Assembly: GCF_000244915.1 (NCBI RefSeq)
Contig: NZ_CM001442.1
Span: forward strand, 5,952,001 to 6,016,000
Length of the DNA stretch: 64,000 bases
Direction: 5' to 3'
Source: Bradyrhizobium sp. WSM471
Lineage (GTDB): Bacteria; Pseudomonadota; Alphaproteobacteria; Rhizobiales; Xanthobacteraceae
Below are positions 7,364-16,426 of the stretch, in pieces. The notes beneath the pieces were generated by a model. That model was not told the origin of the DNA, ran no database searches, and was given only the letters and a program-made list of their open reading frames with translations. The position numbers were made by a program, and so were the translations under genes. How positions within the stretch are numbered: position 1 is the stretch's first letter; every line of letters starts with the position of its first letter.

Positions 7364-8374
7364 ATGCCGGTCTGGGTGCGAAGGGTTTTGGTGTTGTGCA
7401 TGACGTGGCCGCTTGCTGCGTGCGCGGGCCGGCAGTCGGCGCTTGACCCTCAGGGGCCGCAATCGGGCCGGATCTTGCACACGCTGTTCATCTTCCTCGC
7501 TGTAGCAGCGATCGTCTGGATCTCTGTCGTGATCGTCTTGGGCGTCGGAATGTTGCGGCGGAAGCGTGCGGCCGATCGGCCGCTCGATCTTCACCAGGCC
7601 TTCGAGGAACGCTCCGGGCGCGTGATCCTCGCACTTGGCGTTGCGACCACCATCATCGTGCTCGGGCTCTCGCTCGTCAGCTATGCCGGTCAGCGCACCG
7701 TCTTTGCCAAGGACGAGAAAGCCCACATCCTGAAGATCATCGGCCACCAATGGTGGTGGGAGGTCCGCTATGAGGCTGACAGTCCGCACCACAGTTTCGT
7801 GACCGCCAACGAGATCCGGATCCCGACCGGCCAGCCGGTGAAGGTCGAGCTGGAATCCGCCGACGTGATCCACAGCTTCTGGGTGCCGAGCCTGACCGGC
7901 AAGATGGACTTGATCCCCGGGCAGAAGAACGAGCTGCAATTCACGGCGAAGAACGCGGGCATCTATCGCGGGCAATGCGCCGAGTTCTGCGGGATCCAGC
8001 ACGCCCACATGGCGTTCGCCGTGATCGCGATGTCGCCCGACGAGTTCGGCCGCTGGCGCGACCATGAAAACCAGAGCGCGAACAGCCCTACCGATCAGCT
8101 CGGCAAACAGGGCGAGGCTCTGTTCCGGGCGCGCGGATGCGCCTTGTGCCACAACATCAGCGGTACGCTGGCGGGCGGGCAGCTCGGCCCGGATCTCACG
8201 CATATCGGCAGCCGCACGAGCATCGCGGCGGGGACGCTGCCGAATAGCCCGGCGACGCTCGGCGCCTGGATCGCCGATCCCCAGCACATCAAGCCCGGCA
8301 ATCTGATGCCGAAGATGCCGCTGCGATCGGACGAGCTGATCGCCATCATTCATTATGTGGAGCAGCTCAAGTGA
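7364..8374 (+). CDS. coxB: caa3-type cytochrome c oxidase subunit II with fused cytochrome c
   Basis: A 336-residue subunit II. A lipoprotein-like signal (WPLAACAG) is followed by two membrane helices (about 40-62 and 85-105), and then the cupredoxin domain with the CuA ligands C205, E207, C209, H213 and M216 (QCAEFCGIQHAHM). A C-terminal cytochrome c domain carries C259-x-x-C262-H263. The fused heme domain makes this a caa3 oxidase that takes electrons from small cytochromes. It overlaps ctaD by 4 nt (GTGA). Confidence 0.93.
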   Translation: MPVWVRRVLVLCMTWPLAACAGRQSALDPQGPQSGRILHTLFIFLAVAAIVWISVVIVLGVGMLRRKRAADRPLDLHQAFEERSGRVILALGVATTIIVLGLSLVSYAGQRTVFAKDEKAHILKIIGHQWWWEVRYEADSPHHSFVTANEIRIPTGQPVKVELESADVIHSFWVPSLTGKMDLIPGQKNELQFTAKNAGIYRGQCAEFCGIQHAHMAFAVIAMSPDEFGRWRDHENQSANSPTDQLGKQGEALFRARGCALCHNISGTLAGGQLGPDLTHIGSRTSIAAGTLPNSPATLGAWIADPQHIKPGNLMPKMPLRSDELIAIIHYVEQLK

Positions 8375-10284
8375 GCATGGCCGCTGAACCAAATGAGTTG
8401 CGCGACGACGTCCTGAACGGCCTGCAGCTTTCGACGCAGCTCGAGCGGGTGTGGCGCACGCCGTCTGGACTTGTCGGTGCGCTCATGTCGGTTGACCACA
8501 AGGTTGTGGGACGTCGCTACATCCTGACCGCATTCGCCTTCCTGCTTCTCGGCGGCGTTCTTGCGATCCTGATGCGCATTCAGCTTGCCGGGCCCGAGAA
8601 GACGTTTCTCTCGGCCGACAAGTACAATCAGGTCTTCACGATGCACGGCTCGACGATGATGTTCCTGTTCGCCGTGCCTGTCATGGAGGCGTTCGCCGTC
8701 TATCTGGTGCCGTTGATGGTTGGCACGCGGAACATCGCCTTTCCGCGCCTGAATGCCTTCAGCTATTGGATGTTTCTGTTCGGCGGCTGCTTTCTGTGGA
8801 TCTCCTTTCTGTTCAACGTCGGCCCCGACGTCGGCTGGTTTTCGTACGTTCCGCTCTCCAGTCTGCAGTTCACGCCCACCAAGCGGGCCGATGTCTGGGC
8901 GCAGATGATCACCTTCACCGAGGTCGCGGCGCTCGCGGTCGCCGTCGAGATCGTCGTGACCGTGTTCAAGCTCCGCGCGCCAGGGATGACCCTCGACCGC
9001 ATCCCCCTGTTCGTCTGGGCCATGCTGGTCACCGCCTTCCTGGTGATGTTCGCGATGCCGTCGATCATGGTCGCATCGACGTCGCTGATCCTGGACCGCC
9101 TCGTCAACACCCGCTTCTATGATTCGTCTTCGGGCGGACATCCCCTGCTCTGGCAGCATCTGTTCTGGTTCTTCGGCCATCCCGAGGTCTACATCATCTT
9201 CATCCCGGGCACGGGAATGGTGTCGATGATTCTCGCCACTTTCGCGCGCCGCCCGGTGATCGGCTATCCCGTCATTATCCTGTCCCTGATCGCCACCGGC
9301 TTCCTGTCGTTCGGCCTCTGGGTTCACCACATGTTCGTCACGGGCCTGCCCCAGCTCGGCGCCGGGCTGTTCACGGCGTCCAGCATGCTGATCGCTGTGC
9401 CGAGCGGACTCCAGATCTTCTGCTGGCTGGCCACGCTGTGGGACGGGCGTCCGGTTTACCGGACACCGCTGCTGTTCGTGCTCGGCTTCATCGTAATCTT
9501 CGTGCTCGGCGGCCTGTCAGGCGTGATGGTCGCCTCGGTCCCGATCGACACCCAGGTGCACGACACCTATTTTGTCGTCGCCCACTTCCACTATGTGCTG
9601 ATCGGCGGCGCCGTCTTCCCGCTGGTGGGCGCGGTCTACTACTGGTTTCCCAAGATCACCGGCCGCATGCTCAGCGAACGGCTCGGGCGCTGGAATTTCT
9701 GGCTGGCCTTCATCGGCTTCAACGTCGCGTTCTTCCCGATGCACATCCTCGGGCTGATCGGAATGCCGCGCCGCGTCTACACCTACACCGCCGACATGGA
9801 CTGGGCTCATTTGAATCTGCTGTCCAGCATCGGCGCATTCGTGTTCGCGCTCAGCTTCGCGCTGCTTGTGGTCAATGTAATCTACAGCCTGCGCAAGGGA
9901 GCGCTTGCGGGTGACAATCCCTGGGATGCCTCGACGCTGGAATGGGCGACCTCGTCACCGCCTCCGCCGCAGAACTTCGACCGCATTCCGGTCGTCAAAC
10001 ACCGCGATCCGCTGTGGGCTGATAGCGAGAGCCTGCCCGTGGTCGCGGGTCTGAGCGCCGAACGCCGCGAGGTTCTCCTGACCTCGCTGGCGGAAGCCGA
10101 GCCGCAGACCCGCGAAGCTTCGCCCGAGCCGAACATCTGGCCGCTGCTCACGGCGATCGCGACCACAATCTTCTTCATCGGGTCGATCTTCACGCCTTGG
10201 GCCGTGCTGTGGGGAACGCCGCCGATGGCCGTGACCTTGATCGGCTGGTTCTGGCCGACCGGCAGCAAGGAGGACGAGGAGTGA
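8371..10284 (+). CDS. ctaD: Cytochrome c oxidase subunit I
   Basis: A 637-residue heme-copper oxidase catalytic subunit. Visible hallmarks are HGSTMMF (heme a ligand), WFFGHPEVYIIFIPG (CuB histidine and cross-linked Tyr), the His pair in WVHHMF, and AHFHYVLIGG (heme ligands), within about 12 membrane helices plus an extra pair at the C-terminus (PLLTAIATTIFFIGSIF). The GTG at 8371 overlaps the coxB stop; an ATG at 8377 is an alternative start. It terminates inside the GTG of cox3. Confidence 0.95.
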   Translation: MSMAAEPNELRDDVLNGLQLSTQLERVWRTPSGLVGALMSVDHKVVGRRYILTAFAFLLLGGVLAILMRIQLAGPEKTFLSADKYNQVFTMHGSTMMFLFAVPVMEAFAVYLVPLMVGTRNIAFPRLNAFSYWMFLFGGCFLWISFLFNVGPDVGWFSYVPLSSLQFTPTKRADVWAQMITFTEVAALAVAVEIVVTVFKLRAPGMTLDRIPLFVWAMLVTAFLVMFAMPSIMVASTSLILDRLVNTRFYDSSSGGHPLLWQHLFWFFGHPEVYIIFIPGTGMVSMILATFARRPVIGYPVIILSLIATGFLSFGLWVHHMFVTGLPQLGAGLFTASSMLIAVPSGLQIFCWLATLWDGRPVYRTPLLFVLGFIVIFVLGGLSGVMVASVPIDTQVHDTYFVVAHFHYVLIGGAVFPLVGAVYYWFPKITGRMLSERLGRWNFWLAFIGFNVAFFPMHILGLIGMPRRVYTYTADMDWAHLNLLSSIGAFVFALSFALLVVNVIYSLRKGALAGDNPWDASTLEWATSSPPPPQNFDRIPVVKHRDPLWADSESLPVVAGLSAERREVLLTSLAEAEPQTREASPEPNIWPLLTAIATTIFFIGSIFTPWAVLWGTPPMAVTLIGWFWPTGSKEDEE

Positions 10285-10880
10285 GACAGACGATCGTCCG
10301 CGACGTCTCGGACCTGCCGACTTACGGCTACGGTCCGCGCAGCGGTCCGTGGTGGGGCGCCATGGGTTTCATGGCCCTCGAAGGCATGGGCTTTGCCATT
10401 GCCATCGGCGCCTACCTCTATCTCTACGCAGTCAACCCGACCTGGCCGATCGGAGCATCCCCGCCGGATCTCTGGCCGGGGACGGCCGAGACGGTGATTT
10501 ATGTACTAAGCATCATCCCGAACGAGTTCACCAACCGCGCCGCACACCGGCAGGATCTCGCGAAGGTGCGGATCGGTCTCATCGTTATGGCCATGATCGG
10601 CATCGCGCTGCTGGTGCTGCGCGGCTTCGAGTTCGCGCATCTCAACACCCGCTGGGACAATTCAGCCTATGGCTCCGTTGTATGGCTCATTCTGGGTCTA
10701 CACACGACTCACCTTGCCACGGATCTCGGCGACACGGTCGTGCTGGCGGTATTGATGTTCACGCGCCATGCGAAACCGCGCCGTTTCAGCGACGTGACCG
10801 ATAACGTGTTTTATTGGAACTTCGTCGTGCTCGCCTGGCTGCCGCTCTATGTCCTGCTCGATTGGGTGCCGCGCCTATGA
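10281..10880 (+). CDS. Short cytochrome c oxidase subunit III-like protein, GTG start
   Basis: A 199-residue membrane protein of the COX3 family with about five helices, shorter than the usual seven-helix form. It contains EFTNRAAHRQD and the later LGLHTTHLATDLGDT, where the His-rich helix resembles the COX3 LHxxHV motif. The GTG start overlaps the ctaD stop by 4 nt. The stop overlaps the next ATG (ATGA), so translation is likely coupled. Confidence 0.82.
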   Translation: MRQTIVRDVSDLPTYGYGPRSGPWWGAMGFMALEGMGFAIAIGAYLYLYAVNPTWPIGASPPDLWPGTAETVIYVLSIIPNEFTNRAAHRQDLAKVRIGLIVMAMIGIALLVLRGFEFAHLNTRWDNSAYGSVVWLILGLHTTHLATDLGDTVVLAVLMFTRHAKPRRFSDVTDNVFYWNFVVLAWLPLYVLLDWVPRL

Positions 10881-11230
10881 CCGAAGCCGAGGGACGTTCC
10901 AGACTGCTCTATTGGGCCGGTGTTGCACTGGGGCCTCTCGCATGGGGCATCAATCTGCAAGGGGTCTACGTGCTGACGCATTTCTCCTGTGAGAACACCA
11001 GGATCAGCGGCGCGATCATGAGTGCGGTTCTGGCTGTCGTCTCGCTCGCGGGCACTGTCATTTCCGCCCGCGCGGTTCGACGCCGCGCGGGGGCTGAATG
11101 GACGGATGCGCAAGGCGGCGGGCCACGGACGTTCATGGCCTGGGTCGGCGTCGGCTTCGGCGTGCTGTTTGCGCTGGTGATTGCGAACCAGTTCGCCGCC
11201 TCGCTCATGATCAACCCATGCCTGCGCTGA
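10877..11230 (+). CDS. Three-helix membrane protein of the cox cluster
   Basis: A 117-residue protein starting MTEAEGRSRLLYWAGVALGP. It has hydrophobic segments at about 12-32, 46-66 and 88-108, and Cys residues at about 38 and 115. Overlaps with both neighbours (4 nt before, 13 nt after) place it firmly in the oxidase operon. Possibly a small oxidase subunit or assembly factor; no named family recognised. Confidence 0.7.
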   Translation: MTEAEGRSRLLYWAGVALGPLAWGINLQGVYVLTHFSCENTRISGAIMSAVLAVVSLAGTVISARAVRRRAGAEWTDAQGGGPRTFMAWVGVGFGVLFALVIANQFAASLMINPCLR

Positions 11231-12141
11231 GCCTTGCAGCACTGCTGCTTGCACTGCTCGCGAGACCGGCGGCAGCGCACGGACTATCGGAGGTCGATCC
11301 CGGCTCGCTGTGGAGCTACGATCCGTGGCTCATGGCCCCGCTCTATGCCGTCGGTATCGGCTTCTATGTCGGAACCCAGCGGCTCTGGCATCATGCGGGC
11401 GGCGGCCGCGGCGTCAGCTTCCGCCAGGTGGCCGCATTCTGGACCGGATGGCTGGTGGCCGCGCTGGCCGTGACCTCGCCACTGCACTGGCTCGGCGAGC
11501 GTCTGTTCACCGCGCACATGGTCGAGCACGAACTGCTCATGGTGGTCGCGGCACCGCTGATGGCGTACGCCCGGATCAATGGGCCAATGCTGTGGAGTCT
11601 GCCAGCCCGGCTGCGCCCGGCCGCGGGTCGCATGCTCAATCTGCCGATACTGGCGTGGCCGTGGCGTTTTGTCAGGCACCCCATGAGCGCGACTGCCCTC
11701 CATGGCACAGCGCTCTGGATCTGGCATGCACCGCCGCTATATGCGTCGGCGCTTGAGAATACGGCCATCCATCGTCTCCAGCACATCAGCTTCTTCGCAA
11801 GCGCGCTGTTGTTCTGGTGGGTGCTGCTGCATGGCCGCGGTCAGGGTCGTAACACACGAATTCGCGACGGCATCGCTGTCGCGTGCCTGTTCATTACGAT
11901 TTTGCATTCGGGTGTGCTGGGGGCTCTGCTGACAGTGTCGCCGAGGCTGTGGATCCCAGGCCAGGGCGCTCTCGCCAGCGAATTCGGCCTCTCGGCACTG
12001 GAGGACCAGCAACTCGCCGGCATCCTGATGTGGGTGCCCATGGGCATACTCTACACGGGGGCTGCGTTGTTCTTCGCTCATCGGTGGTTGACTGCGAACG
12101 GCGAGCATTCCCACCTGCCGCTCCTTCAACATCCGGGCTGA
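11218..12141 (+). CDS. ctaG: CtaG-type (caa3) oxidase assembly membrane protein
   Basis: A 307-residue polytopic membrane protein with an N-terminal signal/anchor (ALLLALLARPAAAHGLSEVD). It shows the conserved features of the caa3_CtaG family: MVEHELLMVVAAPLMAY, LWIWHAPPLYASALEN and the C-terminal LAGILMWVPMG. The family supports copper/cytochrome oxidase maturation. The start at 11218 is preferred over a longer frame because it sits in the usual operon overlap and begins the signal sequence. Last gene of the cox operon. Confidence 0.88.
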   Translation: MPALSLAALLLALLARPAAAHGLSEVDPGSLWSYDPWLMAPLYAVGIGFYVGTQRLWHHAGGGRGVSFRQVAAFWTGWLVAALAVTSPLHWLGERLFTAHMVEHELLMVVAAPLMAYARINGPMLWSLPARLRPAAGRMLNLPILAWPWRFVRHPMSATALHGTALWIWHAPPLYASALENTAIHRLQHISFFASALLFWWVLLHGRGQGRNTRIRDGIAVACLFITILHSGVLGALLTVSPRLWIPGQGALASEFGLSALEDQQLAGILMWVPMGILYTGAALFFAHRWLTANGEHSHLPLLQHPG

Positions 12142-12154
12142 GCGACGCTGCATA

Positions 12155-12180
12155 GGAACCGCAACTTCTCTTCGGACGTT
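12155..12180 (+). promoter_or_regulatory. Sigma-EcfG promoter before the GlcG-like gene
   Basis: GGAAC (12155-12159), 17-nt spacer, CGTT (12177-12180), an exact consensus match 33 bp before the ATG at 12214. Confidence 0.65.
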
Positions 12181-12213
12181 CGCCTGCCGACTGCGACACT
12201 CCACGGAGTTCAC

Positions 12214-13005
12214 ATGAAAAAACGATCCGTCATGGCCGCAACGGCTGTCTTCACCGCGACATTCGCGATGCCTGCAGTCTTGAACGCGCAGGATCAACCC
12301 CGGCCAGGGATCTCGTGCCCGGTCGACCATGACAAGCTCGCGGACATCCTCAAGAAGAGTGTCAAGCCGGGCGGCGGCCCGAGCAACGGAGGTCTCGACA
12401 ACAACGAATGGGCTGCCGTCGTCGATCGACAGGGCGTCGTCTGCGCCGTCGCCTACAGCGGTAATAAGGCCGATGATCAGTGGCTTGGCAGCCGGGCCAT
12501 CGCAGCCGAAAAGGCCAACACGGCGAATGCGTTCAGCCTGAAGGACAAGGCGATGGCGACGGCCAATCTGTATGCCGGTGCCCAGCCCGGCGGATTCCTG
12601 TTCGGCGCGGCACTCGGCAACCCACCGTCCCCGGAAGCCTTATACGCCGGATCTCCGGACAATTTCGGCACGGCCAACGATCCGATGGTGGGCAAGCCGA
12701 TCGGCGGCACCATCGTGTTCGGAGGCGGGCTGGCGCTCTATGACGGCAACGGCATCACGGGCGCGCTCGGTGTCAGCGGCGACAGTTCCTGCGCAGATCA
12801 CAACGTGGCCTGGCGCGTGCGTCACCAGCTCGGGCTCGACCGCGTGCCCGCTGGCGTCAGTCCCAACATGAAGGACGCGATCATCTATGACATCGGCCCC
12901 GACGGCAAAAGCCCGTCGGGATTTGGTCATCCCAAGTGCAACGGCAAAGAGGATCAGATCGCAGTCGACCTCGGCGCCGGCGTGTCAGGCAACGTCGTGA
13001 GATAA
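12214..13005 (+). CDS. Secreted GlcG/HbpS-like (DUF336) protein
   Basis: A 263-residue protein with a signal peptide (cleavage after about residue 25, LNAQ-D). The body, with an AAVVDRQGVVCAV strand and IAAEKANTANAFS, is the GlcG/HbpS-like heme-binding fold; the SLKDKAMATAN and GGLALYD segments also fit. Such proteins often accompany periplasmic quinoprotein dehydrogenases, as here. Four cysteines suggest disulfides in the periplasm. The role is probably cofactor or heme handling, but unproven. Confidence 0.75.
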   Translation: MKKRSVMAATAVFTATFAMPAVLNAQDQPRPGISCPVDHDKLADILKKSVKPGGGPSNGGLDNNEWAAVVDRQGVVCAVAYSGNKADDQWLGSRAIAAEKANTANAFSLKDKAMATANLYAGAQPGGFLFGAALGNPPSPEALYAGSPDNFGTANDPMVGKPIGGTIVFGGGLALYDGNGITGALGVSGDSSCADHNVAWRVRHQLGLDRVPAGVSPNMKDAIIYDIGPDGKSPSGFGHPKCNGKEDQIAVDLGAGVSGNVVR

Positions 13006-13025
13006 CTCGTCGGCCTCACCATTTT

Positions 13026-13050
13026 GGAACCAAGCGAAGGCGGAACGTTT
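13026..13050 (+). promoter_or_regulatory. Putative sigma-EcfG promoter of the PQQ-dehydrogenase operon
   Basis: GGAAC (13026-13030) followed by CGTT after 15 nt or GTTT after 16 nt. The ATG is about 65 bp downstream. A second GGAAC at 13042 has no good -10. Confidence 0.45.
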
Positions 13051-13113
13051 GTAGGTTCGTAAACCGGCCTGCAATGGCGTACGGCCTCGTCACCGCCGTG
13101 GAGATCTTTACAT

Positions 13114-14949
13114 ATGTTAGTGCGTGGTCTCACGCGTTTGCTGAGCGTGGCGTGCGCCTGCTGGGCGGTGGTGTCGTCCGCCTCGGCACAAACCGATCTG
13201 GCTAGCCGGATGAAAGACCCGGCCCAGTGGCCGATGGCGGCGCGCGACTATGCCAACACCCGCTACAGCGAACTCGACCAGATCAACGCGTCCAATGCAT
13301 CGCGCCTGCAGCTTGCGTGGACGTTCTCGGTCGGCGTCGATCGCGGCCAGGAGGCGGCGCCGCTCGTCGTGGACGGCACCATGTATGTTGTCGGCCCCTA
13401 TGCGGGCCCCTACCCTAACCGTGTGTTCGCACTCGATGCCACGACCGGTGAATTGAAATGGTCCTACGCACCGAAGCCGGAGCCCGCTGCCGCGGGCGTT
13501 GCCTGCTGCGACGTCGTCAATCGCGGACTCGCTTTCGACAATGGCAAGATTTTCCTCAACACGCTCGATAACCACACCGTCGCGATAGACGCCAAGTCCG
13601 GCAAGGAGCTTTGGCACACGAAGCTCGGCGAGATCAACAAGGGCGAGACCATCACGATGGCTCCCGTGGTGGTGAAGGGCAAGATCCTTGTCGGCAACAG
13701 CGGCGGCGAGATGGGCGTGCGCGGCTGGGTCACCGCACTCGACGAGAACACCGGCGCGATCATGTGGCGCGCCTACGCCACCGGCCCAGACAAGGACGTG
13801 CTGATCGGCGATGACTTCAAGCCGTTCTATGACAATCTCAAGGGCAAGGATCTCGGCGTGAAGACGTGGCCGGCCGACCGCTGGCAGGTCGGCGGCGGCA
13901 CGATGTGGGGCTGGATCTCGTATGATGCCGATCTGAATCTGATCTACTACGGCACCGCCAATCCTAGTCCGTGGAACGCCAACCAGCGCAGCGGTGACAA
14001 TCTCTGGAGCGCATCGATCTTCGCGCGAAACCCAGACACGGGCCAGGCGAAATGGGCCTACCAGGTCAACCCGCACGATCTGTTCGACCACGACGAGATC
14101 AACGAGAACGTGCTCGTCGACCTCGAGCTGAATGGACAACCGCGCAAGGTGCTGATCCACCCCGGCCGCAACGGCTATATGTACGTGATGGATCGCGCCA
14201 CCGGTGAAGTCATCTCGGCGGACGCATATGAGTTCGTGAACGCTTACAATGGCGTCGACCTCAAGACCGGCAAGATCATCCCAAACGAGGAGAAGACGCC
14301 GCTGGTCGGCAAGACGGTTGAGAACATCTGCCCGACCGCTCCAGGCGCCAAGGACTGGCAGCCGAGCGCGTGGTCACCGCGTACAAAGCTGCTCTACGTT
14401 CCGCATCAGCATCTCTGCATGAACTTCAAGGCTTCTCAAGTCGGCTACATCGCCGGTACGCCCTATGTCGGCGCCGACGTCGACATGTATGCCGGCCCCG
14501 GCGGCTATCGCGGCGAGTTCATGGCGTGGGACCCTGTCGCGCGCAAGAAGGTCTGGGAGATTCACGAGAAGCTGCCGGTCTGGAGCGGCGCGCTGGTGAC
14601 GGCTGGCGACGTCGCGTTCTACGGCACCATGGACCGCCTTTTCAAAGCTGTGGATGCCAAGGATGGGCACGTGCTGTGGCAATTCCGTGCCGGCTCCGGC
14701 TTCATCGGCCAACCGATCTCCTATCGCGGCTCCGACGGGCAGCAATACGTCGCGATCCTGTCGGGCGTCGGCGGCTGGCCGGGCGTGGTCGCCAATGCGG
14801 AGGTCGATCAGCGCGTGCGCAACGCCGCGCTGGGCTTCACCGGCGCCACGCAGGATCTGCCGTTCTACACCGCTGGCGGCAGCGAGCTGCTGGTGTTCAA
14901 GCTCGGCGGCGCGAATGGTGAGGACACCAGCCATGCGCCTTCCAAGTAA
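13114..14949 (+). CDS. XoxF-like PQQ-dependent alcohol dehydrogenase with DxD lanthanide motif
   Basis: A 611-residue periplasmic quinoprotein with signal peptide (SSASAQ). The adjacent Cys pair C131-C132 is the disulfide that caps PQQ. Metal/PQQ ligands are E199 (GGEMG), N283 (TANPSPWN) and D325; the spacings of 84 and 42 residues equal those of Glu177, Asn261 and Asp303 in MxaF methanol dehydrogenase. Two residues on is D327 (LFDHDE), where calcium MxaF has Ala; this extra Asp marks rare-earth-dependent enzymes. First gene of a five-gene operon; its end overlaps the XoxJ-like gene by 17 nt. Alcohol range cannot be read from sequence. Confidence 0.9.
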   Translation: MLVRGLTRLLSVACACWAVVSSASAQTDLASRMKDPAQWPMAARDYANTRYSELDQINASNASRLQLAWTFSVGVDRGQEAAPLVVDGTMYVVGPYAGPYPNRVFALDATTGELKWSYAPKPEPAAAGVACCDVVNRGLAFDNGKIFLNTLDNHTVAIDAKSGKELWHTKLGEINKGETITMAPVVVKGKILVGNSGGEMGVRGWVTALDENTGAIMWRAYATGPDKDVLIGDDFKPFYDNLKGKDLGVKTWPADRWQVGGGTMWGWISYDADLNLIYYGTANPSPWNANQRSGDNLWSASIFARNPDTGQAKWAYQVNPHDLFDHDEINENVLVDLELNGQPRKVLIHPGRNGYMYVMDRATGEVISADAYEFVNAYNGVDLKTGKIIPNEEKTPLVGKTVENICPTAPGAKDWQPSAWSPRTKLLYVPHQHLCMNFKASQVGYIAGTPYVGADVDMYAGPGGYRGEFMAWDPVARKKVWEIHEKLPVWSGALVTAGDVAFYGTMDRLFKAVDAKDGHVLWQFRAGSGFIGQPISYRGSDGQQYVAILSGVGGWPGVVANAEVDQRVRNAALGFTGATQDLPFYTAGGSELLVFKLGGANGEDTSHAPSK

Positions 14950-15772
14950 TCACCTCGGCTTCGTCCTTGGGCTTCTTCTCGCGTTCGCGACCACGGCTGC
15001 GCCGGCCACAGAGGGCGAGCTTCGCGTCTGTGCCGATCCCAACAATCTGCCGTTCTCGAACAGCGCCGAAGCAGGATTCGAGAACAGGCTCGCGGCCATG
15101 ATGGCCGAGCATTTCGGCCAGCAGGTCTCCTACACCTGGTGGGCGCAGCGCCGCGGCTTCATCCGTAACACGCTGAAAGCCGGCAGATGCGACGTCGTCA
15201 TGGGCGTGCCGTCCGGCTATGATCTGGTCGAGACGACGAAGCCCTATTATCGCTCGAGCTACGTGTTCGTCACGCGGCAGGACCAGCACCTTGAGCTTTC
15301 GTCCCTGCTCGATCCGCGCTTGCATCACCTTGTGATCGGCGTGCACCTGATCGGCGATGACGGCAACAATCCGCCGCCGGCGCAGGTGCTCGGCGACCAG
15401 GGCATCGTTGATAACGTCCGCGGCTACTCCATCTACGGTGACTATCGCCAACCCGATCCGCCGGCGCGCCTGATCGAAGCCGTCGAAAGCGGCAGCCTCG
15501 ATGTCGCCGCAGCCTGGGGTCCGCTCGGCGGATATTTCGCCCAGCGCTCTCCCGTCCCCCTGACGGTCACGCCAATCCGGGATTACGAACGCTTTGCACC
15601 TCAGCAATTCCAGTTCGCCATCGCGATGGGCGTGCGCAAAGGCGACGACGCCTTGCGCGACCGACTGAATGCATTCATCGACGAACACCGGTCCGAGATC
15701 ACTTCTCTGCTGCGCAGTTACGGCGTTCCGCTGGTGGACCAACCGGTTGCGGTATCGGGAGGACATGAGTGA
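14933..15772 (+). CDS. XoxJ/MxaJ-like periplasmic binding protein
   Basis: A 279-residue solute-binding fold with signal peptide (FATTAAPATEG). The opening ELRVCADPNNLPFSN, followed by GFENRLAAMMAEHFG, is typical of quinoprotein-dehydrogenase-associated binding proteins of the MxaJ/XoxJ type. No ABC transporter genes are nearby, so it more likely helps activate the dehydrogenase than import a solute. The start overlaps the end of the dehydrogenase gene. Confidence 0.87.
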   Translation: MRLPSNHLGFVLGLLLAFATTAAPATEGELRVCADPNNLPFSNSAEAGFENRLAAMMAEHFGQQVSYTWWAQRRGFIRNTLKAGRCDVVMGVPSGYDLVETTKPYYRSSYVFVTRQDQHLELSSLLDPRLHHLVIGVHLIGDDGNNPPPAQVLGDQGIVDNVRGYSIYGDYRQPDPPARLIEAVESGSLDVAAAWGPLGGYFAQRSPVPLTVTPIRDYERFAPQQFQFAIAMGVRKGDDALRDRLNAFIDEHRSEITSLLRSYGVPLVDQPVAVSGGHE

Positions 15773-16407
15773 TGTCTGCTCCAGTACTGCGCGCGAGCGC
15801 CCTTTCGTTGCTGCTGGCGGTCGTGCCGAATGGCGCGGGGCTGGCGCAGCAGACTTTGCCGCAGTCGCAGGAGGCGCAGATGCCGACGCTGTCTCCCCGC
15901 CCGAATTTCGGTGGCAGCGTCGGCAATGGCAGGCCCGGCGTCTTCATGCAGGTTCCGGTCAGTCACCTCCATCCCGGCGCCCAGCCGGACCCGCCGCAAA
16001 TCAAGAACCCAGTGCAAGGCGATCCCAACGCGCAGCAGCGCGGGATGACTTACTATGTCAACTTCAACTGCGTCGGCTGTCACGCACCCAATGGCGGCGG
16101 CGGCATGGGGCCGGCGCTGAGCAACAACACCTTTACTTACGGCTCGCAGCCCGAGAACATCTTTCTCTCGATTTACCAGGGGCGGCCCAACGGAATGCCG
16201 GCCTGGGGCGGCGTGCTGCCCGACAGCGTGATCTGGGACCTCGTCACCTATATCGGCAAGATCAGCAACGAGCCGCGCCACCAATGGGGCCGCACCTTCT
16301 CGGCGAACCTGCCGTCGCCCGAGGTCGAGCAAGTCCCGAGCGAGCAGGTCTCGACGACCGATCCCTGGTCTGCCACCAAGTCTTTCAATTTCGGCCAGAA
16401 GCCCTGA
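15772..16407 (+). CDS. Periplasmic cytochrome c, likely electron acceptor of the PQQ enzyme
   Basis: A 211-residue secreted cytochrome c (signal LAVVPNGAGLAQ). It has one heme site C100-V-G-C103-H104 and a plausible Met ligand in PNGMPAWGG. The ATG overlaps the XoxJ-like stop (TGATG). Position suggests a XoxG-like role carrying electrons away from the dehydrogenase, though the sequence is longer at both ends than a minimal XoxG. Confidence 0.85.
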   Translation: MSAPVLRASALSLLLAVVPNGAGLAQQTLPQSQEAQMPTLSPRPNFGGSVGNGRPGVFMQVPVSHLHPGAQPDPPQIKNPVQGDPNAQQRGMTYYVNFNCVGCHAPNGGGGMGPALSNNTFTYGSQPENIFLSIYQGRPNGMPAWGGVLPDSVIWDLVTYIGKISNEPRHQWGRTFSANLPSPEVEQVPSEQVSTTDPWSATKSFNFGQKP

Positions 16408-16426
16408 CCGGCCGAGCGGAGCAGCG

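Noticed and set aside
7361..9330. Minus-strand frames opposite coxB and ctaD
   Set aside because: Shadow frames rich in His/Arg/Glu; the plus strand shows conserved metal ligands.
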